Assembly (NCBI RefSeq): GCF_014534655.1
Contig: NZ_JACVVD010000012.1
Location: 62,001 to 126,000, forward strand
Reading direction: 5' to 3'
DNA: 64,000 nt
Source: Paenibacillus sedimenti
GTDB taxonomy: Bacteria > Bacillota > Bacilli > Paenibacillales > NBRC-103111
Made by a program: the position numbers and the translations under genes. Under the pieces are notes generated by a model. It searched no databases. It was not told where the DNA came from and saw nothing but the letters and a program-made list of their open reading frames with translations. Shown here in pieces: positions 1 through 8,833 of this stretch. Position 1 is the stretch's first letter, and each line of letters opens with the position of its first letter.

Positions 1-479
1 ACGGCTGCCTGATACAGCCGGTTATAATCCGTGCCCGGCTTCAGCTGCGCGAAGCCGTCGCGAATCGCCTGATCCGTCTGCGACGAGATCCAAAGCCGCT
101 TAAACGGCTTTTCCCAACGGATCAGCTCCATGATCCAGCGCGCGACGAGCTCGCCTTCGCGCCCGGCGTCGGTCGCAATGACCAGCTCCGCGAGGTCATT
201 ACGACGGCTGAGCTGCTCAATCGCACGGTACTGATGCGACGTCTCTTTAATGACCTTGAGCTTCATGCGCTCAGGAATGATCGGCAAATCTTCAAGACTC
301 CATGTTTTGTATTTGGCATCGTAATCATCGGGCTCGGCAAGGGTAACGAGATGGCCAAGCGCCCAAGTGACGACATATTTGGGACCTTCATAATGATGTT
401 TTTGTTTTTGCGTGCAGCCAAGGACGCGGGCAATTTCTTTGGCGACGCTTGGTTTTTCGGTGAGTACTAATATTTTCAT
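1..479 (-). CDS. topB: DNA topoisomerase III, 5' part only
   Basis: Type IA topoisomerase that relaxes and decatenates DNA. The window holds the first ~159 codons and the gene runs off the left edge. The visible part is the TOPRIM domain: residues 2-21 carry the opening strand with the acidic residue E8 in LTEKPSVAKEIA, GHL lies at 42-44, and DAGREGE at 104-110 is the metal-binding motif of the family. The ATG at 479 has GAGGTAG about 9 bases upstream. The active-site tyrosine lies beyond the window. The N-terminal pattern is typical of TopB rather than TopA. Confidence 0.93.
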   Translation of the reverse strand, partial: MKILVLTEKPSVAKEIARVLGCTQKQKHHYEGPKYVVTWALGHLVTLAEPDDYDAKYKTWSLEDLPIIPERMKLKVIKETSHQYRAIEQLSRRNDLAELVIATDAGREGELVARWIMELIRWEKPFKRLWISSQTDQAIRDGFAQLKPGTDYNRLYQAA

Positions 480-554
480 ACTGCCAGCTACCTCATTTCA
501 GAGTTCTTTTCCATAAAAATCATAAGTTAAGTTTAACACAGCGATAAGCGTCAA

Positions 555-592
555 AAAAACGGCCCGTCTGCAACCAGGCAAACAGAGCCGTA
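555..592 (-). terminator. Probable terminator after the TauE/SafE gene
   Basis: Read on the minus strand, an imperfect stem built from ACGGC and GCCGT arms with an inner GTTTGC/GCAGAC pairing is followed by a run of T. It lies between the TauE/SafE stop codon and topB. The stem is interrupted, so confidence is moderate. Confidence 0.5.
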
Positions 593-605
593 AATCGGTA
601 AGCAT

Positions 606-1376
606 TCATACATGAAAAAGCAACGTCCATACTTGCTTGCCGATCAGCAGGACCGTGACAAGAATGAAGAGTGGCTTCACGAAGGTGCTGCCTTTGCGGA
701 TAGCCACTTGCGAGCCGATGAGTGCGCCAAAGACCATAGCGATTCCCATAGGCAGGCCATAATACCAATTGACGGATTTCATTAGGAAAAAGGTGCCGAG
801 ACTCGCCACATTACTTGCCAGGTTCAAGACTTTGGCATTAGCGGAGGCTCCGACAAAATCAAAGCCGACCATTAAGAATAGGAAGATGAGAAAGGATCCT
901 GCGCCAGGGCCAAAAAATCCATCATAAAAGCCGATAGCCAACGCGCCAATGATTAACAGCGGGACCGTTTTCTTTGTCATCCCTCCGTATGTGGAGGTGG
1001 CTCCCCAGTTTTTCTTGGTGAGTGTATAAATGGTCACGGCGACCAGCATGCAGACAACGAGCGGTTTGAGAAAATCGGAAGGAATCTGCTTCACGGTATA
1101 TGTACCTAAGATCGCACCTATAAAGGAAAGCGGGAAAAGCCAGGCAGCGAGCCGCATGTTCACTTTTTTGGACAGCAAAAAAGAACTGGTGCTGGTCAGC
1201 GATGACATCGTACCGCCAAGCTTGTTTGTTCCCAGACCGTACACAGGAGGAAGTCCGGCAAAGAGCAGAGCAGGCAGGGAAATCAGCCCGCCTCCCCCGA
1301 CGACAGAATCGATGAAGGCCGCTAGGAATCCGGCCCCGATCAAAAATAGAAGCATTTCTAGACTTGGATATTCCAT
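606..1376 (-). CDS. Sulfite exporter TauE/SafE family membrane protein
   Basis: Integral membrane permease of 256 residues, the usual length for the TauE/SafE (DUF81) family. Members move sulfite, sulfonates, sulfoacetate or other anions. About eight hydrophobic segments are visible. The family's two glycine-rich repeats appear as FIDSVVGGGGLISLPAL near residue 22 and GFYDGFFGPGAGSF near the middle. The ATG at 1376 has AAGGAG nine bases upstream. It reads in the same direction as topB with a probable terminator between them. No adjacent gene suggests the substrate. Confidence 0.9.
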   Translation of the reverse strand: MEYPSLEMLLFLIGAGFLAAFIDSVVGGGGLISLPALLFAGLPPVYGLGTNKLGGTMSSLTSTSSFLLSKKVNMRLAAWLFPLSFIGAILGTYTVKQIPSDFLKPLVVCMLVAVTIYTLTKKNWGATSTYGGMTKKTVPLLIIGALAIGFYDGFFGPGAGSFLIFLFLMVGFDFVGASANAKVLNLASNVASLGTFFLMKSVNWYYGLPMGIAMVFGALIGSQVAIRKGSTFVKPLFILVTVLLIGKQVWTLLFHV

Positions 1377-1642
1377 GGTGTTGGCTCCTTACCAGCGACA
1401 TATGCATAATACAAGTTAGCATAAGCGATATAAGCCTGCTTTTCAACGACAAATGTTGACATGAAAGATTCTATATGCGTTGGGAAACAGCGTTGACTGC
1501 AATTTTTTCCAGAAGTATAATAATGCTATGAACGCGCGTTCACTAAATTATTGGATGCGCTTTCTTCCTGGCATAACGCAACGTAGTTTACAGCGCGATG
1601 ATTCGATGTTTGTCAGAGAATCTTGCAAAGGAAGATGGAGCA

Positions 1643-2101
1643 ATGGACAAAAACGTACTAGGAACGAATATTATCGCCCAAATCGGACTGCTGGTACATG
1701 ATATTGAGGCGACAAGCAGGGCTTACGCCGACTTTTTCGGTATGGAGAAGCCCCAATGGTTCTGGACGGATGCGGTTGATAAAGCGCAGACGCAGTATAA
1801 GGGAGAAATAACGGAAGGCAGATGCAAACTGGCTTTTTTCAATATGGGATCTTTGCAGCTGGAATTGATTGAGCCTGACGATAAGCCGAGCGTGTGGCGC
1901 GAATGTCTGGATAGAGACGGCGAAGGCTTTCACCATATTGCGTTCATAATTGAAGGCATGCAGGAGAAAATCAGCATGATGGAACGCGGAGGTATGCCGC
2001 TTCTGCAAAAAGGCGAGTACACCGGGGGGCGTTATGCGTACCTGGATACAATTCCACAGCTGAAAGTGATGTTGGAATTGCTGGAGAACGACAAAAAGTA
2101 A
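1643..2101 (+). CDS. VOC (glyoxalase/bleomycin resistance/dioxygenase) family protein
   Basis: Small cytosolic protein of 152 residues with two beta-alpha-beta-beta-beta repeats of the vicinal oxygen chelate fold. The pattern resembles methylmalonyl-CoA epimerase or lactoylglutathione lyase: an N-terminal QIGLLVHDIEATSRAYADFFG and a second-half FHHIAF that would give a metal-ligand histidine. An upstream in-frame ATG at 1598 exists, but AAGGA about ten bases before 1643 favours the later start. The next gene begins 22 bases downstream, so it probably opens a VOC-SDR-ThuA operon. The substrate cannot be told from sequence. Confidence 0.85.
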   Translation: MDKNVLGTNIIAQIGLLVHDIEATSRAYADFFGMEKPQWFWTDAVDKAQTQYKGEITEGRCKLAFFNMGSLQLELIEPDDKPSVWRECLDRDGEGFHHIAFIIEGMQEKISMMERGGMPLLQKGEYTGGRYAYLDTIPQLKVMLELLENDKK

Positions 2102-2123
2102 TACGGATTTGCAGGAGGTAAGC

Positions 2124-2822
2124 ATGAATGTACTTATAACAGGAGCCAATCGCGGCCTTGGTTATGCGTTAGCCGAGTTGGGCGCAGAACGCGGGTTTGC
2201 TATTTATGCAGGTGTCCGGAGACTGGAACGTGCGCAGCAACTTCAAGATTTGAACAAACGCTATGCAGGGCGTGTACAGCCGGTAGCACTCGATGTGACG
2301 CAGGAATCTTCCATTGCAGCAGCTGCGAATGCGCTGCGTTCGCAAGGCGTAATGCTGGATGCCGTCGTGAACAATGCAGCCGTTCTCTTAGGACGATCGG
2401 TTCAAATAGAAGAGCTTGAGCTTGCCGATCTGATCGATTCATTCACCGCTAATTTATTTGGCCCGATGATGGTAATCAAACACTTTCTTCCGCTCGTAGC
2501 CAAAGGCCCGCAAGCCACGTTGGTCAATATAAGTTCCGAAGCGGGCAGCATGGCCGGCGCATACGGGGGAGATTATCCCTACGCGCTGTCCAAAGCTTCT
2601 CTTAACTATTTCTCCTTGCAGCTAAAGCAATATGTGAAGGATGCGGGCGTGCATGTTTATGCGGTGCATCCCGGCTGGATTCAAACCGACATGGGAGGAA
2701 GCGCGGCCCCGGGGGATCCTAATGTCTCGGCGAAAGGCATTCTGGATGTTATTGAGCGAAAAATAATGATCGGGCACGAAGCAGTCTTCATCGATCATAA
2801 CGGTCAGCCTATGGCGCTTTGA
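2124..2822 (+). CDS. Short-chain dehydrogenase/reductase
   Basis: Cytosolic NAD(P)-dependent oxidoreductase of 232 residues. The Rossmann motif TGANRGLG spans residues 6-13, a VNNAA motif follows near residue 80, and the catalytic Tyr-Lys pair sits in YPYALSKAS. It resembles the C-factor/sniffer-type SDRs more than fatty-acid reductases. The start at 2124 is fixed by AGGAGG at 2113-2118. The gene lies between the VOC and ThuA genes with gaps of under 30 bases, which suggests cotranscription. The substrate is unknown. Confidence 0.9.
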   Translation: MNVLITGANRGLGYALAELGAERGFAIYAGVRRLERAQQLQDLNKRYAGRVQPVALDVTQESSIAAAANALRSQGVMLDAVVNNAAVLLGRSVQIEELELADLIDSFTANLFGPMMVIKHFLPLVAKGPQATLVNISSEAGSMAGAYGGDYPYALSKASLNYFSLQLKQYVKDAGVHVYAVHPGWIQTDMGGSAAPGDPNVSAKGILDVIERKIMIGHEAVFIDHNGQPMAL

Positions 2823-2850
2823 ATGTCGTGGATAAGAAGGAGGCAGACAG

Positions 2851-3510
2851 ATGAAACGGGTTGTTGCCGTTGCGGGCGATTATTATCATCCACAGCAACT
2901 GATTCAGCAGACATTGCTTACTGCCATGAATGCGGATATTGCAGACCGCTCCATGCATATCGACTTCTGCGAAACCGAACATTTGGTGAAAGTTCTGCAA
3001 GAGCTGCCGGATGCCGTCATTCTTTTTAAAGAGGATCGTATCAACCCGCAGGATGATCAAGTCAGTACTTGGATGACCGAGGAGATTGCGGCGGCGATCG
3101 TTCGTTATGTGAAGGAAGGCGGAGGCTGGCTTGCATGGCATTCGGGTCTTGCCTCTTATTCAGTCGATGGTGCATATACGACTATGCTGCGCGGCTATTT
3201 CAACTACCATCCGGAACAGCACAGTGAGGTTACTTACTCTATCCTGGAAGATGGGGAGGCCAACCCAATACGTAAGTTTTCATTCATGGATGAACATTAT
3301 TTCGTTCATTGTGATCAAGAACGAACCGAAGTCTTTCTGAAATCGGAGTCGAAAGACGGTCAAGCTGTCGCCGGTTGGCGGCATGAAGAAGGCAGCGGCA
3401 GAGTATGTTGCCTGACCCCGGCGCATACAGCGGCCGGTTTAAGCAATGCGGAAATGCTGGATCAATTGGCTTCATGCATACGGTGGTGCTGCAACAGCAA
3501 TCATAAATGA
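2851..3510 (+). CDS. ThuA-like domain protein
   Basis: Protein of 219 residues with the ThuA fold, a class I glutamine amidotransferase-like domain found in trehalose-utilization and sugar-related proteins of Paenibacillus. Seen here: a first half that predicts a strand-helix core, the family segment GGGWLAWHSGLASY, and the metal-binding-like pattern HYFVHC. No signal peptide is seen. The ATG has GGAGG eight bases upstream. It is the last gene of the VOC-SDR-ThuA run and is followed by a strong hairpin. The biochemical role of ThuA proteins is poorly known. Confidence 0.8.
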   Translation: MKRVVAVAGDYYHPQQLIQQTLLTAMNADIADRSMHIDFCETEHLVKVLQELPDAVILFKEDRINPQDDQVSTWMTEEIAAAIVRYVKEGGGWLAWHSGLASYSVDGAYTTMLRGYFNYHPEQHSEVTYSILEDGEANPIRKFSFMDEHYFVHCDQERTEVFLKSESKDGQAVAGWRHEEGSGRVCCLTPAHTAAGLSNAEMLDQLASCIRWCCNSNHK

Positions 3511-3521
3511 TTTCTTTCAAT

Positions 3522-3572
3522 ATCCCTTGGGAAGCTGCGATGAATAACGATCGCTTTCCAAGGGATGTTTTC
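3522..3572 (+). terminator. Rho-independent terminator after the ThuA gene
   Basis: Perfect 12-base arms ATCCCTTGGGAA (3522-3533) and TTTCCAAGGGAT (3555-3566) enclose a further GCGA/TCGC stem and are followed by GTTTTCG. Confidence 0.8.
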
Positions 3573-3689
3573 GTTCATGGGTTCTAATAGGAAAAAGAAG
3601 ATATATGTCGAAAAAAGTGGGTTTTATCTTTCTTTATCCTAGTTTATGGGTATAATCAAGAGATAAAGCGTGTAGGGGAGAACAAAACC

Positions 3690-5306
3690 TTGAAACGAGG
3701 GATCTATTCTTATTTTTTGAACCAGACGATACAGCAGCGGTTTCGCTTTTGGATTGCCGTTGTTATTGTTGTGCTGGGTTTTTCCATTATCATTCCTTTT
3801 TATTTCACGGAAAGGCACAGCCGCCTGACCGAAGTTGAGAGCCAACTTCAACAAATTGTAGCTTTGCAGAGCTTATATATTGAAAAATGGAGTCAGGAAA
3901 AGCTGGATACGATCAAAAGGTTTGCCAATTCCGACAATGCCAAGCGTCTCCAGATCGCAGCGCTAATAAAAGAAGTTGAAGTTTATTCACGGGTTCATTC
4001 CGAGTTTGACATGTTTTTCTTTGTCGATCAAGAAGGGTATACGTTGCCCGGTAAGGACTCTAATTCGAAGACGTATGTCGGGGACCGCCCCTATTTTGAA
4101 CAGGCCGTAAAGAACAAGGAACATATATCCGGCGTCATGGTTAACAAGGTGACAGGGGAACCTATGATTACCTTTTCAGCCCCAGTGCATAGAGAGAGCG
4201 GAGAATTTCTAGGCGCAGTCGTCGGCACCGTATCGGTAGATATGTTGGATACGTTGATGGAGCAGCTTAGCTTCGGCCAAACGGGTGAAGTTTTTGTCCT
4301 GGATACGCAGGGCAAGGTAGTCACCGCTTCGAGAGCTCAGAGCAAGTTGGAAGTTAATGCCATGATGACGACTGACATTGTTCAGAGAGCCAAAGCTAAA
4401 GTCGCGTCAAATGAATCTTACATCGGATTTCACGGCAAAAAAGTGTATGGCCAGTACAAATGGTCGACAGGAAACAGATGGATCATTATCGGGGAAATCA
4501 CCGAAGATGAAGTTTTCCGGAACCTCCATAAAATTAGCATGACGATTATTGCGATCACCCTGATCGCGCTCATATTGAGCTTTGCTGCTGCGATCGTCAT
4601 CACATCGCGTATAGAACGGTCTATCCGTTATCTGATTCGAGGTACGAAAATCATTCAAAGCGGCAATTATGACTTTCAAATCGACGAGGATAAAATCAAA
4701 CTTGCCCCCGTTGAGCTAAGACAGTTATGCAGAACGTTTAATTTAATGTCCAGCAAGCTTAAGGATAACATCGCGCTGCTGGAACATTCGGCGCTTGTAG
4801 ACCAGTTGACCCAGATCCATAATCGGCGTTATATGATGCTTGAAGGCGGCAATAGGCTGCAAGCCTGCATAGCTGCGGGTCAAACCTGTTCGGTCATGAT
4901 GATTGATATCGATCGTTTTAAGAAAATCAACGACACCTATGGTCACTTGATCGGAGATCGTGTCCTCCATCATGTGGCTTCCCAATTGAAGCGGCATGCG
5001 GCAGAATATATGATCGTCGCCCGTTATGGCGGGGAAGAATTTATTATCTTGGTTCCCTATCATAATGTGGAAGAATGCGCTCTTCAGGCTGAGAATTTGA
5101 GAGAACGGATCATGGAAGCGCCGTATGCGGATGAAAATATCGACATTCCAATTACGGCAAGTATCGGAGTGGCCGAGTACTCGCCAATCCCGGAGTATGG
5201 AACTAATGTCTTGGAGGATATGGTGTCACGCGCAGACCATGCGCTCTATCGAGCTAAGTCTGGCGGACGGAATAGAGTGGAACTAGATCGATCAAGTGTC
5301 ACTTAA
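3690..5306 (+). CDS. Membrane diguanylate cyclase with Cache sensor, HAMP and GGDEF domains
   Basis: Makes the second messenger cyclic di-GMP from GTP at the membrane in response to an extracellular ligand. Order over 538 residues: TM1 at about 15-37, an extracellular dCache-type sensor at about 40-275 with the family-like segment VGDRPYFEQAV, TM2 at about 280-305, a HAMP linker, then the GGDEF domain. The active-site motif is GGEEF at residues 447-451, so it should be catalytic. The RxxD inhibitory site that normally lies five residues before this motif is absent (AEYM is found instead), so product inhibition through that site is unlikely. TTG start with AGGGGAG about ten bases upstream. TATAAT at 3651-3656 is a likely -10 box. 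It is monocistronic. Confidence 0.93.
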   Translation: MKRGIYSYFLNQTIQQRFRFWIAVVIVVLGFSIIIPFYFTERHSRLTEVESQLQQIVALQSLYIEKWSQEKLDTIKRFANSDNAKRLQIAALIKEVEVYSRVHSEFDMFFFVDQEGYTLPGKDSNSKTYVGDRPYFEQAVKNKEHISGVMVNKVTGEPMITFSAPVHRESGEFLGAVVGTVSVDMLDTLMEQLSFGQTGEVFVLDTQGKVVTASRAQSKLEVNAMMTTDIVQRAKAKVASNESYIGFHGKKVYGQYKWSTGNRWIIIGEITEDEVFRNLHKISMTIIAITLIALILSFAAAIVITSRIERSIRYLIRGTKIIQSGNYDFQIDEDKIKLAPVELRQLCRTFNLMSSKLKDNIALLEHSALVDQLTQIHNRRYMMLEGGNRLQACIAAGQTCSVMMIDIDRFKKINDTYGHLIGDRVLHHVASQLKRHAAEYMIVARYGGEEFIILVPYHNVEECALQAENLRERIMEAPYADENIDIPITASIGVAEYSPIPEYGTNVLEDMVSRADHALYRAKSGGRNRVELDRSSVT

Positions 5307-5455
5307 CCGAATAAGATTGCCGCTTAGGCAAAGCTTATGCTTCCATTTTAACGCGGTAAACTTATGCTTCCTAAACAAAAAAGCCCTTGAATCCACCCAA
5401 ATGGCCATAACGGTTTTTTGACCATGCGTATTGAACTTAACGTTCTTTATTAGTC

Positions 5456-6475
5456 TCATGTTCTTACTAGCGGCTGCTCTAAGACCTCGAGCATGCGTTC
5501 GAGCAGTGCGATACCAGACGTCTCGGCGGCTTTAGCCTCCAGTAGCAGTGTCAATGCGCGCTCGGCTTGCGCCTCGCTGTTCGGTTCGCCGCCGTGCGGG
5601 AAGGGGAACATGTCACGCATTTCGCCTAGCCGTTCGGCAACAGCAGCGTATTGCTCCGACGCTTCCCTGGACAGGGTACGGAGCCGGTCGTCCTGTGGAG
5701 ATACCCCTTTCCAGTTCTGCGAAAGCTCAAGCAGGAACTGGGCCGCAAACTCCCGCGTATCCCACACTTTGCCAGTGTTGACGCCGTTTCCGAACGGATC
5801 GACGGTCCGTTTCTTGAACACTTCGATCCAAGCGTCGTATGCGGCCAGACCGTTACGATGGCTGGCGTGCTCGCCCTCGAAATTTTGCCGGTACGCATGT
5901 TTAACTGCAAGCTTCAGCGCGCCTTTCAGCATGCTGCGCTTATCGACAGGGAAGGAGCCGGTGATCGTCAGCACATACAATTCCGTCACTTCACCCCGGC
6001 CAAGCTTCTCATATGGAAGATCGCCGTCCTTCCGCACGTCGCGGCAGCGAAGCACTTTGTTCTCGTCGTCATAGCCGTAAATTACGCCCCACTCAGGGAT
6101 GAATAGATCCCAGCTGAGAGCGGGAATACCCTTGTCAAGGCTCGTCTGTATGTAACCAATCGCTTCCTCCAACTCATCCGGAGTAGGAGGGATATGGTTC
6201 GGTTTGCCCGCAGTCTGCACTGTAAAGCCAAGATTTTGCAGCTGCTCCGTATGTTGAAACGGCCAATCGAAAGCGGAGTAGCTGCCTACTTCGACCGCTT
6301 CCCGGTCAATAATGATGCGAAACGCATGGGCGGTGTAGCCCATAACGTCGACTAACGACATGCCTGCTTTGTCGGTATACTCAATCATGCTGTGGATCGC
6401 GATCGTGTCCGTATTCTTGCTCCATGTAAAATCGTCCCTTGTCCTTTTCCCCATGCGAACTCTCAATCCTTCCAT
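5456..6475 (-). CDS. Protein of unknown function, BtrH-like, coupled to the sigma factor
   Basis: A 339-residue protein without signal peptide or clear membrane segment. Its middle part, with PALSWDLFIPEWGVIYGYDDE followed by PYEKLG and ELYVLTI, resembles the papain-like fold of BtrH-type proteins. The conserved catalytic cysteine of such enzymes is not evident near the N terminus, where IAIHSMIEY stands. The C-terminal ~150 residues look helical. Its start overlaps the end of the sigma-factor gene by 13 bases, so translation is probably coupled. It could be an effector or regulator of that sigma factor, but no anti-sigma motif or membrane anchor is seen. Confidence 0.6.
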   Translation of the reverse strand: MEGLRVRMGKRTRDDFTWSKNTDTIAIHSMIEYTDKAGMSLVDVMGYTAHAFRIIIDREAVEVGSYSAFDWPFQHTEQLQNLGFTVQTAGKPNHIPPTPDELEEAIGYIQTSLDKGIPALSWDLFIPEWGVIYGYDDENKVLRCRDVRKDGDLPYEKLGRGEVTELYVLTITGSFPVDKRSMLKGALKLAVKHAYRQNFEGEHASHRNGLAAYDAWIEVFKKRTVDPFGNGVNTGKVWDTREFAAQFLLELSQNWKGVSPQDDRLRTLSREASEQYAAVAERLGEMRDMFPFPHGGEPNSEAQAERALTLLLEAKAAETSGIALLERMLEVLEQPLVRT

Positions 6476-7305
6476 AATGGTTTGAATGAAGGCGGGGCAA
6501 GTAGCACTTTGCCCGGTTTGCCCATTTTCCTGCGTTGCTGTACATACATGCTAATGTGGACGCGAATTCGCTCCTGATGCATCTTGCTGCGCGCCCGGGA
6601 GATGCTGTTGTACACGTTTGCTACCGCGGTGTTCAGCAGAGCGGCGATATCTTGCGGGGGAAGCTGTTCAAAGAAATAGGCTTCAAAAATTCGCTTCTCC
6701 CTGGGGCTTAAACAGTGAAGCATGCTGCGGATGCCGTCGACCAACTCTTTGCGTAATAGAGCTGCGGACGGGTCGTGCGCCTGTCTCGCGGAGTCCAGCG
6801 CCGAGCGGCTAAGTTGGAAGAGGACGCGGTCGATGTCGTGCCAATCGTCGGCGCCGATTTCCGGGGATGTGCCTTCCAGGCTGGTGAACGGCCGTTCCTT
6901 CCCATGCGGACCGCCCCGCCGTATCTTCATGTATGCCTCGTTGCGAATGATTTTCGCCAGCCAAGGCGAGAAGCGGGCGGCGTCAATCAGCGTGCCAAGA
7001 TGGAGAAACGCCCGAACAAGGGCATCTTGAACGACATCTTCGGCCAAGTGATGGTCCTGTGTAAGTGAGTGAGCTATCCCGAACGCTTTGGCGCGGTGCC
7101 GACGTACCAACTCACCGAATGCGTCAGGATCCCCGATCCTCGCTTTTTCAACCAATTCCTCCTCACTCGTCGGCTCCGGGCACCCGCCCCCATCAGGATC
7201 CGTCTCGCTACGGAAGCCGGATATAAGTTTCGATTCCTCGTTAGCCCGTTTGCCCGCCGACAAATCAATTAAAACTTCCTGCATCCTGTAATGAGAAGCC
7301 GTCAA
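6463..7305 (-). CDS. ECF-like RNA polymerase sigma factor
   Basis: Sigma-70 family factor of about 280 residues, longer than the usual 160-200 of ECF sigmas because of an N-terminal extension and a long linker. Region 2 is seen in DAFGELVRRHRAKAFGIAHS and DHHLAEDVVQDALVRAF. Region 4 is a helix-turn-helix in LSPREKRIFEAYFFEQLPPQDIAALL followed by VANVYNSISRARSKM. Start choice: TTG at 7305 has AAGGAG nine bases upstream. An ATG at 7335 lies upstream of that site and an ATG at 7284 lacks one. The only partner is the overlapping downstream gene. No anti-sigma gene is adjacent. Confidence 0.85.
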   Translation of the reverse strand: MTASHYRMQEVLIDLSAGKRANEESKLISGFRSETDPDGGGCPEPTSEEELVEKARIGDPDAFGELVRRHRAKAFGIAHSLTQDHHLAEDVVQDALVRAFLHLGTLIDAARFSPWLAKIIRNEAYMKIRRGGPHGKERPFTSLEGTSPEIGADDWHDIDRVLFQLSRSALDSARQAHDPSAALLRKELVDGIRSMLHCLSPREKRIFEAYFFEQLPPQDIAALLNTAVANVYNSISRARSKMHQERIRVHISMYVQQRRKMGKPGKVLLAPPSFKPLWKD

Positions 7306-7335
7306 ACCCGCTCGCTCCTTCCATGTCCACAACAT

Positions 7336-7783
7336 ATCGATGCCATAAGCTCACATTTTCTATCGTAGAATAAAAAAAGATTTTATATTAGTCGCTTCGT
7401 CCTTATTTCCATACGTTTTAGCTTTAAGCATTACAGGTCCTCCCTGTATATAATTTTCCATACAGTATTCTACAAGGTAACAACAAACCCTTTTCTCCCC
7501 TAGCTGCCCCCTTACTTCAACAGCCAACATCGTAGCCGGAATAGTTTGCAGATTATGGTAACCATATGGGTTAATTCAAGTCATTGACGATGATGATTTG
7601 GGCTAAATACCTGGCCTTCTTGGAAAACTTATGATACAAGGTCTAGCAAGATTATGAGTAAAGTCATATGATGGCGTTTGTTGATCTAGTTTTTTGTTCA
7701 TGTAAAATGTAGTCAGAAATCTGAGCGTTTAGTGTATAATAGGCAGAGGATAGACCAAATTACCAACTTTTAGGGGGATTTCC
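7336..7783. other. Gene-free stretch between divergent genes
   Basis: About 450 bases hold no convincing gene. TATAAT at 7735-7740 lies about 45 bases before the next plus-strand gene and may be its -10 box, but no good -35 box is 17 bases upstream. A short palindrome TATGGT-A-ACCATA lies near 7555. The sigma-factor promoter should be at the left end, but I cannot place it. Confidence 0.4.
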
Positions 7784-8833
7784 ATGCTAAACACGCCGCT
7801 AAGGCCAATGGGGATTGGAAGAATTTTGGACCGGAGCTTCCAGTTGTATCGCAAACATTTTGTGAAATTGACGCTAGTCATGCTGATCTTATATGGTCCA
7901 TTCTACTTGCTTCAGCATTTGCTGTTATACCAAGAAGCTGCGAATACGACGGTTTCCATACTGGATCAAATTCGAACCGGAGCTTCATGGCAAGAAATTC
8001 TCCAATCGGGATCGGCTTTTCGAAGCGCGGCATCCGGTGTGGATGTTTGGAAAACGCTTCTTTTCACGCTTGTGCTATTGCCGCTGTTTTTACTCGGCTT
8101 GATGCCGGCATCTGTGGCTTCGGTTGTGCATTTGGTAAAAGCGAACCTGCTCGGAGAAGAAATACCGGGCGCCACCCAAATGCTTAAAAAATCGTTTCGC
8201 CGTTTCTGGCCATTAGCGGGCAGCACGGTTTTGGATTTGTTGATTATGGTCGGCATGTACATAGGATTTGCGTTAATTGTAATTGTGCTGGTGATGATTT
8301 TCGTATTCGGAGCGGGGATATCCAATGCTGTGGGCGGAGGGGCTGGCGGGCTTGCCGTATTTGGTATCATCTTCTTCATTGTACTGGGATTAGCGGTTAT
8401 CGTGACATGGTCCTATTTCTTCATCCGTTGGGTTTACTATCTACCGTTTGTGGCGCTAGGGGAAGATTCGATAGGTCTAGGACATAGCTGGAGATTGACG
8501 CGGAAAAATTTTTGGCGTTTATTCCTCATGTACGTTGTACTCACGCTGATTTTGTACCTATTTCTAGTAGTGATCGAATTGATTATCGCTGCCGTCTTCG
8601 GAATGGGGCTGGGTGGCCAGCTGCTGACAAGCTTAGTCTCTATTTTGGTGTCACCGCTGTGGCTGCTGCCTTATGCGATCAGCTTTTTTGATTTGAAGGT
8701 AAGGAATGAAGGGTTAGGGCTTGATTCCCTGATCAACAATATGGTGCATAATGATGAAATCGAACCAACGAACGAAGAGGCTGCACCTGAGAAGGATGCG
8801 AAGCCGGAGGACGCGGATAAAAAGAATGAATAG
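7784..8833 (+). CDS. Polytopic membrane protein (glycerophosphodiesterase membrane-domain-like)
   Basis: A 349-residue membrane protein with about six long hydrophobic segments and a charged C-terminal tail rich in Glu, Lys and Asp. The N-terminal MLNTPLRPMGIGRILDRSFQLYRKHF matches the start of the family annotated as membrane domain of glycerophosphoryl diester phosphodiesterase. The enzyme domain itself is absent. It heads an overlapping five-gene cluster with DUF4129, DUF4350, MoxR and DUF58 genes, a combination widespread in Gram-positive bacteria. The set is thought to act at the envelope, but its exact function is unknown. Confidence 0.75.
   Translation: MLNTPLRPMGIGRILDRSFQLYRKHFVKLTLVMLILYGPFYLLQHLLLYQEAANTTVSILDQIRTGASWQEILQSGSAFRSAASGVDVWKTLLFTLVLLPLFLLGLMPASVASVVHLVKANLLGEEIPGATQMLKKSFRRFWPLAGSTVLDLLIMVGMYIGFALIVIVLVMIFVFGAGISNAVGGGAGGLAVFGIIFFIVLGLAVIVTWSYFFIRWVYYLPFVALGEDSIGLGHSWRLTRKNFWRLFLMYVVLTLILYLFLVVIELIIAAVFGMGLGGQLLTSLVSILVSPLWLLPYAISFFDLKVRNEGLGLDSLINNMVHNDEIEPTNEEAAPEKDAKPEDADKKNE

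Noticed and set aside
5330-5372. Direct repeat CTTATGCTTCC at 5333 and 5360 after the diguanylate cyclase
   Set aside because: Two short copies only. They do not match the hairpin repeat families, and no function can be argued.
5493-6106. Two long plus-strand frames opposite the gene coupled to the sigma factor
   Set aside because: Ser/Arg-rich composition and no start signal. The minus frame overlaps the sigma gene in a coupled way.
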